Shown piece by piece: positions 24,601 to 33,307 of a stretch of DNA of 64,000 bases. Where the stretch lies: the NCBI GenBank assembly GCA_964405435.1, contig CAYOOD010000001.1:117983-181982 (forward strand). The letters run 5' to 3'. The position numbers were made by a program, and so were the translations under genes. The notes beneath the pieces were generated by a model. It ran no database searches, had not been told where the DNA came from, and saw only the letters and a program-made list of their open reading frames with translations. This DNA is from DVEG01 sp964405435. Its GTDB lineage: Bacteria > Cyanobacteriota > Cyanobacteriia > Cyanobacteriales > Oscillatoriaceae. Numbering within the stretch: position 1 is the first letter of the stretch; every line of letters starts with the position of its first letter.

Positions 24601-26742
24601 CGAATTCCACTGCCAGATGCGACCTTTGACATCTGCAATCCACACGCCCACCGGCAGGGTTTCTAGCACATTTTGCAGCAAGCGCGACGTTTCCTCTAAC
24701 CTCTGCAAACTTTGCCACAGCGCCTCTTCAGCCGCCGCATTAATCTGAATTTGCTCCTGCAGGGATGCGTTGATTTGACTTAACTCGGCGGTGCGCTCCT
24801 GAACCGTGATTTCCAAGCGATCGCGTGCAATTCGCACCATTTCTTCCGCTTGAAACCGCTCGGTAATATCCCGAATCATCCAGCGCAAGCTTTGCAGGTT
24901 CCCCTGGCTGTCGCGGCAGGCAGTCACGGAGATCGCCGCCGGGAAAGGTTGGCTTTCGCTGTTGGACTGTAGGAAGAATTCGCAAGTTTCTGCTGGCTGG
25001 CTAGGGGTCTCATTGGGAACGTCAGCCGACCCCACCTTGGCATTCAATCGGTCGAGCAAAGAGCGAAAAGTTTTGCGTTCTTGCAGGGGTATGAATATGC
25101 TTAACGGTTTGCCGACTAAAAACTTTTTGTCTTTGCTCAACAGGGACGCGATCGCCTGATTGGCTTCCTGAATCACCCCCCGTGCATCGGTGACGGCATA
25201 TCCGTCGGGAGCCCCATCAAACAAATCCTGATAATTTTTCTGCAAGTATTCTGCTGACTGGCGAGCTTGTTTGAGTTCCTGATTCTGACATCTCAGTTCT
25301 TCTTCGGCAACCTCTAGCTCTTCCAGTGCGGCGTACAATTCTTCGTAAGCGGCATTGCGATCGGCTACTTGTTGCTCTAACTCCGCTGAAGTTTGCTGTA
25401 ATGCCAGTTGTGCCTGCTTGCGTTTCGTAATGTCATACGCCGAACCGGCAATCTGCCAGACTTGCCCTGCTGTCGTTCTTTTAAAGACTGTTGCGCGATC
25501 GTACACCCAGTGCCATTCTCCATTTGCGTGCCGGACGCGATATTCTATCTCCCAGACTTCACTATTTTCAGCCGTCTTAATTTGTTCCAGCCTGCTGCTG
25601 ACTGCTGCCCGATCTTCAGGATGAATCAGGGAGAGCAGTTGACTGGGGTTCATTTGCTGGACTTGTTCCGGTGTATAGCCCAGTATCGAAACGACTCCAT
25701 GATTCGCATAAAGGTTGCGATTTTCTAAAAGATCGTAGATAAATACGAAACAAGGGTTAGTATTCAGAATGGCTTCAATAAACTTTTGAGTTTCTCGGAA
25801 ATTAGCTTCTGCCTGTTTGCCTGTCGTGATATCCTGAAGGCTTCCGAAGAGTTTAATCACTTGACCGACTTCGTTAAAAATAGCCTTTCCTCTCGTGCAG
25901 GCGTACCTGACAGAACCATCCGCTTGTACAATCCGACATTCAACTTCAAAAGGGCAGCCCTGAATGGCCAGTTCGGCTGCTTTTTCCCACAAGTTTCTAT
26001 CTTCTCGAAGAATTCGCCCTAAAAAATCCGAGTAGCTAAAATTGTTATGTTTTGGCTCGATTCCCAAAATTCGGAATACTTCGTCTGAGCAAGCGATCGC
26101 CTGCGTGGCTACATCCAGTTCCCAACTGCCAATGTGGGCGATCGCCTCTGTTTCGGCGAGGCGGGCTTCGTTTTGCTTTAATTTTTCTTCTGCTTTCTCA
26201 ACCCGATCGCGAAATTGTGCTTCGCGCTTGCCCCAAGGTTCTTCAGCCCACTGGCTAGCCGTAATGTCCAGCATCACGCCATCCACGATCGCGTCCCCAT
26301 TCTCAGCCCGGTGTACTCTGGCGCTATCTTGCACCCACTTCACCTGACCGGATGCAGAGATTAACCGGAAAATTTGCTGGATTGACTGGAGATTTTCCGC
26401 TGCTAGTCGGAGATTTTCGTCAACTTGCGCCCTGTCCTCCGGATGAATCTTTCCAAAAAAGACGAGGGGATCGCCCATTGCTTCCACAGGAGCAACGCCG
26501 CTGACTTCCCGGCTCCCAGCACTGATATAAGGTAAGGTGAGCGAACCGTCGCTATGCACCACCGCCCGATAGACGATCGCCGGGATATTGTCCGCGATCG
26601 CCGCTAACACTTGTTCTCGCACGCGCAGCACCTCCTCTGTTCTTGTGTGCAGAGATTTCCCCGCTATGGTTTGGCCCTCTCCTCCTTCAGCCAGAAACAG
26701 GCCAAAAACAGCAACCCAATAATCAAGCCAACCATCGGGCAC
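21655..26742 (-). CDS. Multi-PAS sensor histidine kinase
   Basis: 1695 residues. About ten PAS domains are recognisable in series, many followed by PAC motifs of the GxxxDITxRKQAE type (for example QADGSVRYACTRG, WMIRDITERFQAEE, GSGLDITDRKLAEE). The C-terminal ~250 residues are a HisKA/HATPase module: H-box SMASHEFRTPLSTIL, N-box NLLSNAKKYS, G1 DEGIGIPKEDHKQLFEAFHRG and G2 GSGLGLTVVKK. There is no receiver domain and no obvious membrane segment, so it is a cytosolic sensor likely reading redox, light or small ligands. No partner regulator is adjacent. The start is GTG and uncertain. Confidence 0.94.
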   Translation of the reverse strand: MPDGWLDYWVAVFGLFLAEGGEGQTIAGKSLHTRTEEVLRVREQVLAAIADNIPAIVYRAVVHSDGSLTLPYISAGSREVSGVAPVEAMGDPLVFFGKIHPEDRAQVDENLRLAAENLQSIQQIFRLISASGQVKWVQDSARVHRAENGDAIVDGVMLDITASQWAEEPWGKREAQFRDRVEKAEEKLKQNEARLAETEAIAHIGSWELDVATQAIACSDEVFRILGIEPKHNNFSYSDFLGRILREDRNLWEKAAELAIQGCPFEVECRIVQADGSVRYACTRGKAIFNEVGQVIKLFGSLQDITTGKQAEANFRETQKFIEAILNTNPCFVFIYDLLENRNLYANHGVVSILGYTPEQVQQMNPSQLLSLIHPEDRAAVSSRLEQIKTAENSEVWEIEYRVRHANGEWHWVYDRATVFKRTTAGQVWQIAGSAYDITKRKQAQLALQQTSAELEQQVADRNAAYEELYAALEELEVAEEELRCQNQELKQARQSAEYLQKNYQDLFDGAPDGYAVTDARGVIQEANQAIASLLSKDKKFLVGKPLSIFIPLQERKTFRSLLDRLNAKVGSADVPNETPSQPAETCEFFLQSNSESQPFPAAISVTACRDSQGNLQSLRWMIRDITERFQAEEMVRIARDRLEITVQERTAELSQINASLQEQIQINAAAEEALWQSLQRLEETSRLLQNVLETLPVGVWIADVKGRIWQWNSAAEKIWGGARYVGLEGYDEYKGWWAETGDRIKASEWGLYRAIAFGETSLNEVIDIEGFDGTRKTILNSAMPLRNENQEIVGAIAVNQDITEQRLVEKALWENQRLIQQIADAMPNILYLHDAIGRQNIYVNRAISDILGYSPEEIQQMKQSVMELFHPDDQSRLAEHEQQLAASADGEIFEIDYRMRHKSGEWRWLSSRDVVFARNAEGLPAKILGTAVDLTSKIQAESALRENQQLLQAILDNSPAVIYIKDNQGRYILANHQYKVLTNVTNVQLAGKTDWDIFPRAAADKFVSNDRMVLEAGAALEFEEIVPLADGLHTYLALKFPLYNSAGIPYAVCGISTDITARKQAEAALKESEQRFRIMADAAPVFIWMGDTEALCTFFNKPWLDFRGRTLAEELGNGWVEGVHPEDRERCLNTYLSAFNDRAWFQNEYRLRRADGEYRWILDTGVALYSPSGEFIGYIGSGLDITDRKLAEEALRTSEEKFRQLAENIQEVFWMSEFDSDRMIYVNAAYEQIWGRSCASLYANPESWVESLHPEDRDRVLAYRANNLFIEFEQEYRIVRPDGSERWIWDRSFPIRNPAGDVYRRAGLARDITERKHIQEALRLSEERLRIAIQSSPIVLFNQDLDLRYTWVLNPQLGLYGEAILGKTDADILLPAEAERLTELKRRVLATGTGVREEVLLTCNEEVFYYDLTIEPLRDTAGNIVGITCVAVDISDRKQAEEIRRALETQKELSQLQLRFFSMASHEFRTPLSTILLSAQLLQTCNAPGHEAKRLNNIYRIQNCAKNMTHLLEDILTITRAETGRLEFKPQLIDVERFCQQLLEELQVGEAFPYNIDFVCHKPSLAGADPEAPRSEQKIIASLDEKLLRSILANLLSNAKKYSLVPSSIYLMAIRELDEITFQVRDEGIGIPKEDHKQLFEAFHRGKNVGSIPGSGLGLTVVKKCVELHGGTIAFTSEIGKGTTFTVTIPQGLD

Positions 26743-28001
26743 CCCACAGGTTTATTATTTTAGACTGTTGCCATCTCTACCGTGGGCCGATCGAAAGCTT
26801 GGCAGAAAATCGCCGCGAACGACGCCGATCCCTAGCGACGATCCATAGCGATGTTATTAAGATTTTTTATCTTTTATCTATTTTATACACATTTTCTCAA
26901 AATTGCGGCAAAATTCCCGTTTTTTTTCCGCTTTATTCCCGAAAATTTCACTTTGAAGGGGTTAAAGTAATGCGATACAAGACAATTGATTTCAAAATTA
27001 CCTAGGTGCGGATAGTGAAATTTCTCCAGGTGCCTGTTTCATCCCTTTTCGAGGAAGGTTATCGCCGTCCCGCTGACCGAAGTTTCAAACTCCCAGGAGT
27101 TTCAGCAACTCTTTTTCAGCAAGGGCGATCGCTCTGGCGATCGGGCAGGAAAATCTGCCTGTATTTCGGCGCGTACATTTTGACGCGATCGCCTGCTTTC
27201 GCTTGGCGGGAGACAGATCAAAAGCGACTCTGCACCCAGAGAGTATTTTATTTGCAAAAGTCGGCAGCCGTGTTTTGTTAAGTTAGCTTTTCCACAGACT
27301 CCCAGCTTCCTAAACTAATTTAATTTTTCACGTTGAATTCCGTTAATTTTTTCCTCCAAACAACATCTGTTTTTAGACAATACAAAAAAAATTAATTAAC
27401 TTATAACTTGCACTTGACTATTTTTCAATGTAAAATTTTTCTCAGGTACTTCTTGGAAACCTTGCAAAATTTTCCTGCTATCTTTTGGATTGGTAGATTT
27501 TTTAACATAAACAATCATATTTTATAGATTTTGCTTAGCCCGATGCAGGATATACTTATTTGTCTGTTTTCGGAAAAATGGTAACATATTTCAATCGATC
27601 CCCAACTCTCCCTCTTTTTAAATATTTAAAAAAATGGCTATTAATTCATCAGTATAGTTATTGAATAACCTCCCTTCATAAAAAACAACAAAACGAATTA
27701 AAATTCTTGGAATTACTGATTCCTGGAAAGAAATAAAACTTATGAAAATTTTCAAGAATAGCGCTGAGAGCATTTCCCATCCGATCATGCCCTTTTGCCC
27801 CACGCCCAGAAAGGCTATTGTTGTCATCACCCAGTTTGGAGAGCCGAAAGTCCCTAGTCCAGCAACAATATTTTGTGATTTAAAATACATTTAAATTTTA
27901 TTGTTTATCTTTCTTGAGGACGAAGCCAAAATGTCAAAAATTTATTATTCTTTTACAGACAGTCCAAATCGCCAGAAAAAGTCCTAAAGCTTTTATCAGC
28001 G
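26743..28001. other. AT-rich gene-poor stretch
   Basis: About 1.26 kb with few HIP1 sites after 27200 and low GC compared with neighbours. ORFs here are short and not convincing, except a possible 50-codon ORF at 27742. I see no RNA gene or clear repeat. It may be decayed or imported DNA. Confidence 0.5.
27742..27894 (+). CDS. Possible 50-residue peptide
   Basis: ATG at 27742 to TAA at 27894 reads MKIFKNSAESISHPIMPFC then PTPRKAIVVITQFGEPKVPS and a short tail DLKYI. It has no homologue I recognise. It overlaps a 90-codon ORF on the other strand, and coding is uncertain; the proline and valine content is protein-like. Confidence 0.25.
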   Translation: MKIFKNSAESISHPIMPFCPTPRKAIVVITQFGEPKVPSPATIFCDLKYI

Positions 28002-28289
28002 ATGAAATACACTGACAAACTTCTTGATTCCCTGCTTTGTAAAACAATGATTTTAAAAATGAAAAAAATGCTTTCTTCCACCCCTTACTCTATAGAAATA
28101 ATCAAAGATGATGCCCGTTATTTTGTGGAGTATGGATTGATTAGTCGTCAAGATAGAATTTACATTTTATCGCAATTTATTCCCGATCGAGAATGGGTAA
28201 ATGTAGAACGAGAGTTAGAAAAGCACAATTTTCTCCTTAGAGATAAGATCGGGGATTTAATCGGTGATGAAAAATGGCAAAATGACTAA
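28002..28289 (+). CDS. Small hypothetical protein
   Basis: 95 residues, highly charged, starting MKYTDKLLDSLLCKTMILK and containing IIKDDARYFVEYGLISRQDRIYILSQFIPDREW. No known family is recognised and there is no membrane segment. A clear intrinsic terminator 40 bases after the stop supports a real transcription unit. AT-rich codon use matches the surrounding low-GC stretch and differs from the rest of the window. Confidence 0.55.
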   Translation: MKYTDKLLDSLLCKTMILKMKKMLSSTPYSIEIIKDDARYFVEYGLISRQDRIYILSQFIPDREWVNVERELEKHNFLLRDKIGDLIGDEKWQND

Positions 28290-28998
28290 TTAATCAGGTA
28301 ATTTTCGTTTGGAATGTATCGTTTTTATTGCGGGTTTTTAGCCCGTTTTTTATTAAAAACTTGCCCGAGAAAATTGTTGCTTGCGATTGATTTTGCAAAA
28401 GATGTAATCCTTTATAAATTTAGAGCTATTTTTGCATTTTTTACTATTTGAAAAGCTAGAGGTAATTTATATTTATAGAAAATACCGATCGTAAGCAAGG
28501 AAAATAAATAAAACTTTCACCAGCAGCTCGGTGTCAAAAAATCTACTGATTGTATTTTAAAATGTGGAGTAAAACAACTAAACTTTTGTTAAAAAGGAAA
28601 CACAGAGCGGCGAGCAGCGCTTCAATCTACTCTCAAACTTAACTGCCATGAAAAAGTGCCTGAACCTGTGGAGAGGAGCAGGCAGCTTAACTTTTAGAAG
28701 GGGCCGTATCGAGGGATTCGGAGCTGACTTTAACTGGACTGGTCTGGAAGCCAGCCAGCCCACGGCGCAAATCTCGTGCAGGTGGATTCTCAAGAAACTT
28801 GTACTTACAGCCCTCACTGTAGAGTGGAGTGAAATTTTTCTCTGATAAGCTAAAAAAAATGCTGGTGTGGGAAACCTTGTGGTAAGATTAGTGTAGCTCC
28901 CTATGAGTTATTTGTATCAGGTTTGACAGGTTGCCTAATTCAAGAAAATACAAGTAACTTTCTAGGGGTTGACTGTTGAAATAGCAGACCCTATTACC
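28290..28998. other. Intergenic region before the response regulator
   Basis: Contains the terminator at 28330 and then about 640 bases without a supported gene; short ORFs near 28578-28845 overlap on both strands and are unconvincing. The last ~130 bases are likely the regulator's promoter and leader. Confidence 0.5.
28330..28352 (+). terminator. Rho-independent terminator
   Basis: GCGGG-TTTTTA-GCCCG stem followed by TTTTTT, 40 bases after the 95-residue gene. Confidence 0.7.
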
Positions 28999-29676
28999 AT
29001 GAAGATCCTTCTTGTAGAAGACGACGCACATCTCGCAGATGCTCTAGCAGAAGCGCTGACTGACCAGCTATATATTATTGATGTTGCTAGAGATGGCGAG
29101 GCGGCTTGGGAACAAGCCAAAGCCCTTGGCTATGACTTGATCGTGCTGGACGTGATGCTGCCGAAGCTGGATGGTATCACTCTCTGCCAGCGACTGCGAT
29201 CGCACCGCTACAACTTCCCCATCCTGCTGATCACCGCTCGCGATACGACGACGGACAAAGTAGCCGGACTGGATGCCGGCGCTGACGACTACATGGTTAA
29301 GCCCATTGACTTGCAAGAGTTCTTGGCGCGAATTCGGGCTCTGCTGCGCCGGGGAAGTGGTTCAGCATCGCCGATTCTAACATGGGGCAGCTTGCAGCTC
29401 GATCCCACCACCTACGAAGTCAGCTACGACAGCCAACCGCTGCGCTTAACTCCGAAAGAATATTCTCTCTTAGAACTTCTGCTGCGAAACGGTCGTCGAG
29501 TCTTGTCTCGCAGCGTGATCATCGAACACCTTTGGGATGTGGACGACACCCCGCAAGAAGAGACAGTGAAAGCCCATATCAAAAGCTTGCGCAATAAACT
29601 CCGGGGAGCCGGGGCTCCTGACGACCTGATTGAGACGCTGCACAGCGTGGGTTATCGCCTGAAACATATCCCTTAA
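28999..29676 (+). CDS. OmpR/PhoB-family two-component response regulator
   Basis: 225 residues from ATG 28999, chosen because the receiver begins MKILLVEDD; a TTG 30 bases upstream would add ten non-conserved residues. The receiver (1-115) has the acidic pair EDD, phospho-acceptor Asp in LIVLDVMLPKLDG, Thr in LLITARD and Lys in DYMVKPI. The C-terminal winged helix (about 125-222) has LRLTPKEYSLLELLLRNGRRV and VKAHIKSLRNKL. It should bind DNA when phosphorylated. No histidine kinase is adjacent; the multi-PAS kinase about 2 kb away is an unproven possibility. Confidence 0.95.
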   Translation: MKILLVEDDAHLADALAEALTDQLYIIDVARDGEAAWEQAKALGYDLIVLDVMLPKLDGITLCQRLRSHRYNFPILLITARDTTTDKVAGLDAGADDYMVKPIDLQEFLARIRALLRRGSGSASPILTWGSLQLDPTTYEVSYDSQPLRLTPKEYSLLELLLRNGRRVLSRSVIIEHLWDVDDTPQEETVKAHIKSLRNKLRGAGAPDDLIETLHSVGYRLKHIP

Positions 29677-30050
29677 TTTTCTCGCCAAAAATATTATGGT
29701 TGAATATTAAGCTTTTTAGAAGGATTTTAGATTTTACAAATAAAATAAGAACAGCCTTGTCAAGTGAGTGGTTGGGCGGGACAAGCGGGACAGGTGGAAA
29801 AAATGGGAAAAGTGGGAAAAGTACAATTGCCCATCTCGTTCGACCGCTCAATCTACCTGCAAGGATGCGATAATAGTAAGAGTTTGAGAGGTCGCTACGC
29901 CCGTTCGCATCAGGGATCTAGCGGCTTCCCCTTTTGCTCGTCCAAGCCCTTTAGTATAAAAAGTTACTTTTCTCGATTTATTTCTGATTTTTTCCCTATA
30001 TATTCTCTATTCTTTGCTAGATATCTTCACCTGGCAGGAGTAATCTCTTC
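29677..30050. other. Intergenic region after the response regulator
   Basis: 374 bases. A short purine-rich direct repeat (GTGGAAAAAATGGGAAAAGTGGGAAAAGT, in two phases around 29791-29821) is present. No gene, RNA or clear terminator was identified. Confidence 0.4.
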
Positions 30051-30395
30051 CTATAGAGAGAGCCGCATCTCTCCTAAGATAGAGAGCTGTTGAGGCTGCG
30101 ATCGCTTATCCGAGTCAAGCACAACCTTATAGGAGGAGGGAAAACTGAGAGTAACGACCGTCAAGCTCAATGAGCTGTCCCTGAAAACTTGCAAATATTG
30201 AGAATAGCGAGCCTCATCACTGTTATCTTCAAAGGGCTGAACAGCCCGAATTGTGAAAAGCGTAATTGCCCGGGACTGAGGCTGACGGCCAATAGTAGCG
30301 ATCGCGCACAAAGAATCGGGTTGCACCCGACAGAGAATTAGGAGTTTCCGATCGCACTCCCAAGCTCTTGCCGCTCGCTCCGGCTGCGCAATCAA
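30051..30395 (-). CDS. Possible small hypothetical protein
   Basis: A 114-codon ORF on the reverse strand with protein-like composition: RKLLILCRVQPDSLCAIATI near the N-terminus and SSLSLTVVTLSFPSSYKVVL near the C-terminus. A HIP1-like site encodes AIA, a usual coding pattern here. The start lies only 28 bases from the divergent pentapeptide gene, leaving little promoter space, and no family is recognised. It may be real, decayed or spurious. Confidence 0.35.
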   Translation of the reverse strand: MIAQPERAARAWECDRKLLILCRVQPDSLCAIATIGRQPQSRAITLFTIRAVQPFEDNSDEARYSQYLQVFRDSSLSLTVVTLSFPSSYKVVLDSDKRSQPQQLSILGEMRLSL

Positions 30396-30423
30396 GAATG
30401 GAAAGATACTGGAGATAAATCAC

Positions 30424-31035
30424 ATGAACTCTACTGAGCTTCTCAACCTATATACCTGCGGAGAAAGATACTTTTCTCTAGCCGAGCTAGTGAAAGCCAA
30501 CCTGAATCGAGCAACCTTGGGAGGTGCTGACCTGCGGTGGGCCAACCTGACGGGGGCCGATCTCGCGCAGAGCAACCTGATAAAGGCTGATTTGAGGAGA
30601 GCCGATCTGAGTAGGGCTAATTTGGCAGGAGCCAATCTCGCAGGAGCCAACCTCAGCGGGGCTGACTTGATGGAAGCCAACCTGACGGGAGCCAACCTGA
30701 CGGGAGCCAACCTGACGGGAACCATTCTGACGGGAGCCAATCTGACAGGGGCCAATCTCACAGGAGCTATGCTAACCTGGTCGATTTTGGCGGGTGCCAC
30801 CCTAGTTGGGGCCACTCTTACCAAAGCCATCCTCAAAGGGGCAATGCTGATGCTAGCGCTGCTGATGAGTGCAGATTTGGGAGGGGCGGATTTAACCGAT
30901 GCGGATCTGACCGAGGCAGATTTGACAGAAGCCAACCTGCAAGGGGCTATTTTGCCTGAAGCCAGAGAGAACATTGATAAGTTTCATCTGATTTTGTGGC
31001 GATCGCGCTTTTCTTGTGCTGAGTGCAACGCCTAA
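30424..31035 (+). CDS. Pentapeptide-repeat protein
   Basis: 203 residues. From about residue 22 to 177 nearly every fifth residue fits A(N/D)LxX, for example ANLTGANLTGANLTGTILTG, which folds as a right-handed quadrilateral beta helix. The N-terminal 20 residues (MNSTELLNLYTCGERYFSLA) form the usual cap, and the C-terminal 25 residues include two cysteines (SCAECNA). Pentapeptide proteins are abundant in cyanobacteria and mostly have unknown roles. No transmembrane segment is evident. Confidence 0.93.
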   Translation: MNSTELLNLYTCGERYFSLAELVKANLNRATLGGADLRWANLTGADLAQSNLIKADLRRADLSRANLAGANLAGANLSGADLMEANLTGANLTGANLTGTILTGANLTGANLTGAMLTWSILAGATLVGATLTKAILKGAMLMLALLMSADLGGADLTDADLTEADLTEANLQGAILPEARENIDKFHLILWRSRFSCAECNA

Positions 31036-31182
31036 ATCTTTCTATCAAGGCAGCTTATTGTGAGGCATCCCTTCACATCTGCAAAAAGGCGGTTAAGCGC
31101 GCCCCCTCCATGTCTCACGCTCTACAATCCCCTTTGCTAGCACCCCAACAAAACGCGAACTTTTTCTTAAGGTCAAGCTGGC

Positions 31183-31632
31183 ATGAAACCCGCGAATTTT
31201 TACAATTTAGCCTGTCGTTCTTGTTGCCAATACTTGCCGCCCATCTCTAAAGGTGCCTGCCGCCCGGAGAGCAAGGGGCTATTTCCCAGACAAGGGGATG
31301 CTTCTGCTGCTGACTTCCCGCCATTTGCGCCTAGCTGGGAAACTCCAAACGATCCAGCATCTCAGATTTGCATCTCGAATCGGGAAACACCCGTACAAGG
31401 GGATTCGCGTTCTCTAGAACCAGTGCAGGTGAAAGCCAGCCACCCGCATTCTGATTTGAATGGAGTCAGATTATCGGCTCCATCCCTCCTGAATGGAGAA
31501 GGCGAGTTGCAGCCCGCTGAGGATTTCAGGGGTTTCGCCCATCGCTCCAGCACCGAGCTGCAAACTCACACTTTCAGAAAATCTGAGCAATCTCTCGCAC
31601 AGGCGTTAATTTTGCGGCACAGAACGAACTGA
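31183..31632 (+). CDS. Hypothetical protein with Cys-containing N-terminus
   Basis: 149 residues. The first 50 residues resemble a family of short cyanobacterial proteins I remember with a pattern of the kind Y-x-L-x-C-R-x-C ... G-x-C ... PPFAPSWE; here NFYNLACRSCCQYLPP, GACRPESKG and FPPFAPSWE are visible. The middle of that conserved region seems altered. The C-terminal two thirds are low-complexity and polar, with no domain. Function is unknown. It follows the pentapeptide gene on the same strand after 147 bases. Confidence 0.6.
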   Translation: MKPANFYNLACRSCCQYLPPISKGACRPESKGLFPRQGDASAADFPPFAPSWETPNDPASQICISNRETPVQGDSRSLEPVQVKASHPHSDLNGVRLSAPSLLNGEGELQPAEDFRGFAHRSSTELQTHTFRKSEQSLAQALILRHRTN

Positions 31633-31852
31633 AAAGAGCGCTGGGATTGGATGCCAGTGCCCGATCGCCGATCGAGCCTCTCTCTTGCGATCGCCTCTTG
31701 CTTTGACCGTGAAATTTTTCTGTTTTGGCAAAATAATTTTGCCCTTGGCCTTTTTAGTCAATGCCTATCGCTGAAATAATCTGTTTGGACAATAGCAGTC
31801 TTTTAAGCGTTAACTTTTTCTCTGCAAACCATCAAAAAATTGTTTCTTCCCT

Positions 31853-32431
31853 ATGCTCCCTACTACCTTTCATTCAAAGCTACAAAAAGAGTTAGAATTT
31901 TCTCAAAACGATCTTCTGGCTGACCGCGAGAATAGTTGCTTGTCGCCAGAGGCTTTTGAAAAAATAGAGTTCCTCAAAGAAATGATAGCGTCTCTGGAAC
32001 AACAGCTAGTGGAAACACAGCAGCAATTGCTGGCAACTGAAAAAGAATTGATATATACCAATCACGAACTGTGTGCTGCTCTCCTTCCGTCAGAGCGGCT
32101 GACATTTAACCAAGCACGAGAATTAGCAAAACAGCTTTTAGCCAAAAATACATCGGCGAGTTATTGTTTAGCAATCTTGATGAGTGCTATCTATAAATCC
32201 CCAGTTGACGTCCGCGAGCTGGAACCAAAATGCGGGCGAAAATCTAACGAGACTCGACGACGAGATAATCCCCCAAAAAATGAGATATCAGATCGCCGCG
32301 AGCCTGCCATTCAAGATGAATGCGACAAGCTGGGCGATCGGGTATTAATGCAGCTTGCTTTGGTCGAGCGCCTGAACAGTCAGACGGATATCTTCAAATC
32401 TCAGATATCGAAAAAGAGAAAGGCAAAGTAA
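31853..32431 (+). CDS. Coiled-coil hypothetical protein
   Basis: 192 residues. Residues about 35-75 form a strong coiled coil (EKIEFLKEMIASLEQQLVET followed by QQQLLATEKELIY). A second helical segment around 85-115 contains RLTFNQARELAKQLLAKN. The C-terminus is rich in K and R (ISKKRKAK). No catalytic motif is visible and no family is recognised. The Crp-like regulator begins 83 bases downstream on the same strand. Confidence 0.7.
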   Translation: MLPTTFHSKLQKELEFSQNDLLADRENSCLSPEAFEKIEFLKEMIASLEQQLVETQQQLLATEKELIYTNHELCAALLPSERLTFNQARELAKQLLAKNTSASYCLAILMSAIYKSPVDVRELEPKCGRKSNETRRRDNPPKNEISDRREPAIQDECDKLGDRVLMQLALVERLNSQTDIFKSQISKKRKAK

Positions 32432-32514
32432 CCTCGCGTCTTTTTAAGAAGCTTAGAGGCATATAAGAGGTTCAGGCTGACAATACCACCGATTTTTTCC
32501 AAAAGATATTGACT

Positions 32515-33111
32515 ATGGCAATTCTCAAGACAAATCCCTCGGAAATATCTTACTTGAAGCGTTATAATTTCAGCCGTCAGGACTGCATTCCCGCCTATAA
32601 AGATACTTTGTGGATTGTGGAGCGGGGAGCAGTCCAGACATTGACGTGGAGCGATCAAGGAACGCCGCTCCCTGTTGGATTGTGGGGATCTGGAGATATT
32701 GTCGGTCAACCTCTGTCTCGGTTCGATCCCTATCTGATGAAGTGCTTGACTCATGTAGAAGCAACTTTCGTGCCCCCGAAACTCTGGAATCACTTGCTCG
32801 ACGGGATCGTCTTGCACGTTCAGCAGGTACAAGAACTGCTGGCGATCGTCCGCAGCGAGCGCGTTCACCTGCGCTTGCAAAAATTCCTCATTTGGATCGC
32901 TCATAAATTTGGATGTCCTGCCAGCAAAGGCGTGTCAATCGACCTGTTCTTGACGCATCAAGAAATCGCTGAAATCATCGGAACATCGCGCGTGACGGTG
33001 ACGCGCCTGATGGAGCAGTTGGAACGCGCCGGCGCGATCGCCAGAGAAAAAAAGCGCTTGACTTTACTCCACAAGGGTTTTGAAATCATCCCTGTAGAGG
33101 AAAAATCCTGA
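32515..33111 (+). CDS. Crp/Fnr-family transcriptional regulator
   Basis: 198 residues from ATG 32515 (a TTG six bases earlier is possible). The N-terminal ~110 residues form a divergent cyclic-nucleotide-binding-like barrel (LWIVERGAVQTLTW, GLWGSGDIVGQPL) without the classical cAMP-binding RxS motif, so the effector is unlikely to be cAMP. The C-terminal winged helix has LTHQEIAEIIGTSRVTVTRL, the DNA-recognition helix of the family. Similar short regulators are common in cyanobacteria. Its targets are unknown; a 45-residue Cys-rich ORF lies downstream past a MITE. Confidence 0.9.
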   Translation: MAILKTNPSEISYLKRYNFSRQDCIPAYKDTLWIVERGAVQTLTWSDQGTPLPVGLWGSGDIVGQPLSRFDPYLMKCLTHVEATFVPPKLWNHLLDGIVLHVQQVQELLAIVRSERVHLRLQKFLIWIAHKFGCPASKGVSIDLFLTHQEIAEIIGTSRVTVTRLMEQLERAGAIAREKKRLTLLHKGFEIIPVEEKS

Positions 33112-33175
33112 CAGGCACAGTTGGCATCGGTAAACACTGGAGTGTCCCAGATTGATTGGGAAGCATCTCGCTAAC

Positions 33176-33285
33176 GGGAGTATCTCAGTTTTGTAAAAAG
33201 ACTATCAGGAGTGCAGGCGGAACGCCCGCGATCTATGACCTCATTGCGGGCTTTCTGGCCCGCACTACAAAACTGAGATGCTCCC
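33176..33285. mobile_element. 110-bp MITE with 9-bp target duplication
   Basis: Terminal inverted repeats of 20 bp (GGGAGTATCTCAGTTTTGTA at the left; the right end matches in 19 of 20) enclose a ~70-bp centre with its own small hairpins (GGCGGAACGCCC-like). The element is flanked exactly by the direct repeat CTCGCTAAC at 33167-33175 and 33286-33294. It encodes nothing and must have been moved by a transposase elsewhere. Confidence 0.88.
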
Positions 33286-33307
33286 CTCGCTAACAGAGGG
33301 ATTATTT

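Noticed and set aside
27618..27890. 90-codon reverse ORF
   Set aside because: No ribosome site or recognisable family; lies in low-GC DNA where random ORFs are frequent.
28559..28860. Structured-looking segment considered as an RNA gene (tmRNA, RNase P or SRP RNA)
   Set aside because: None of the conserved core sequences of these RNAs could be found.
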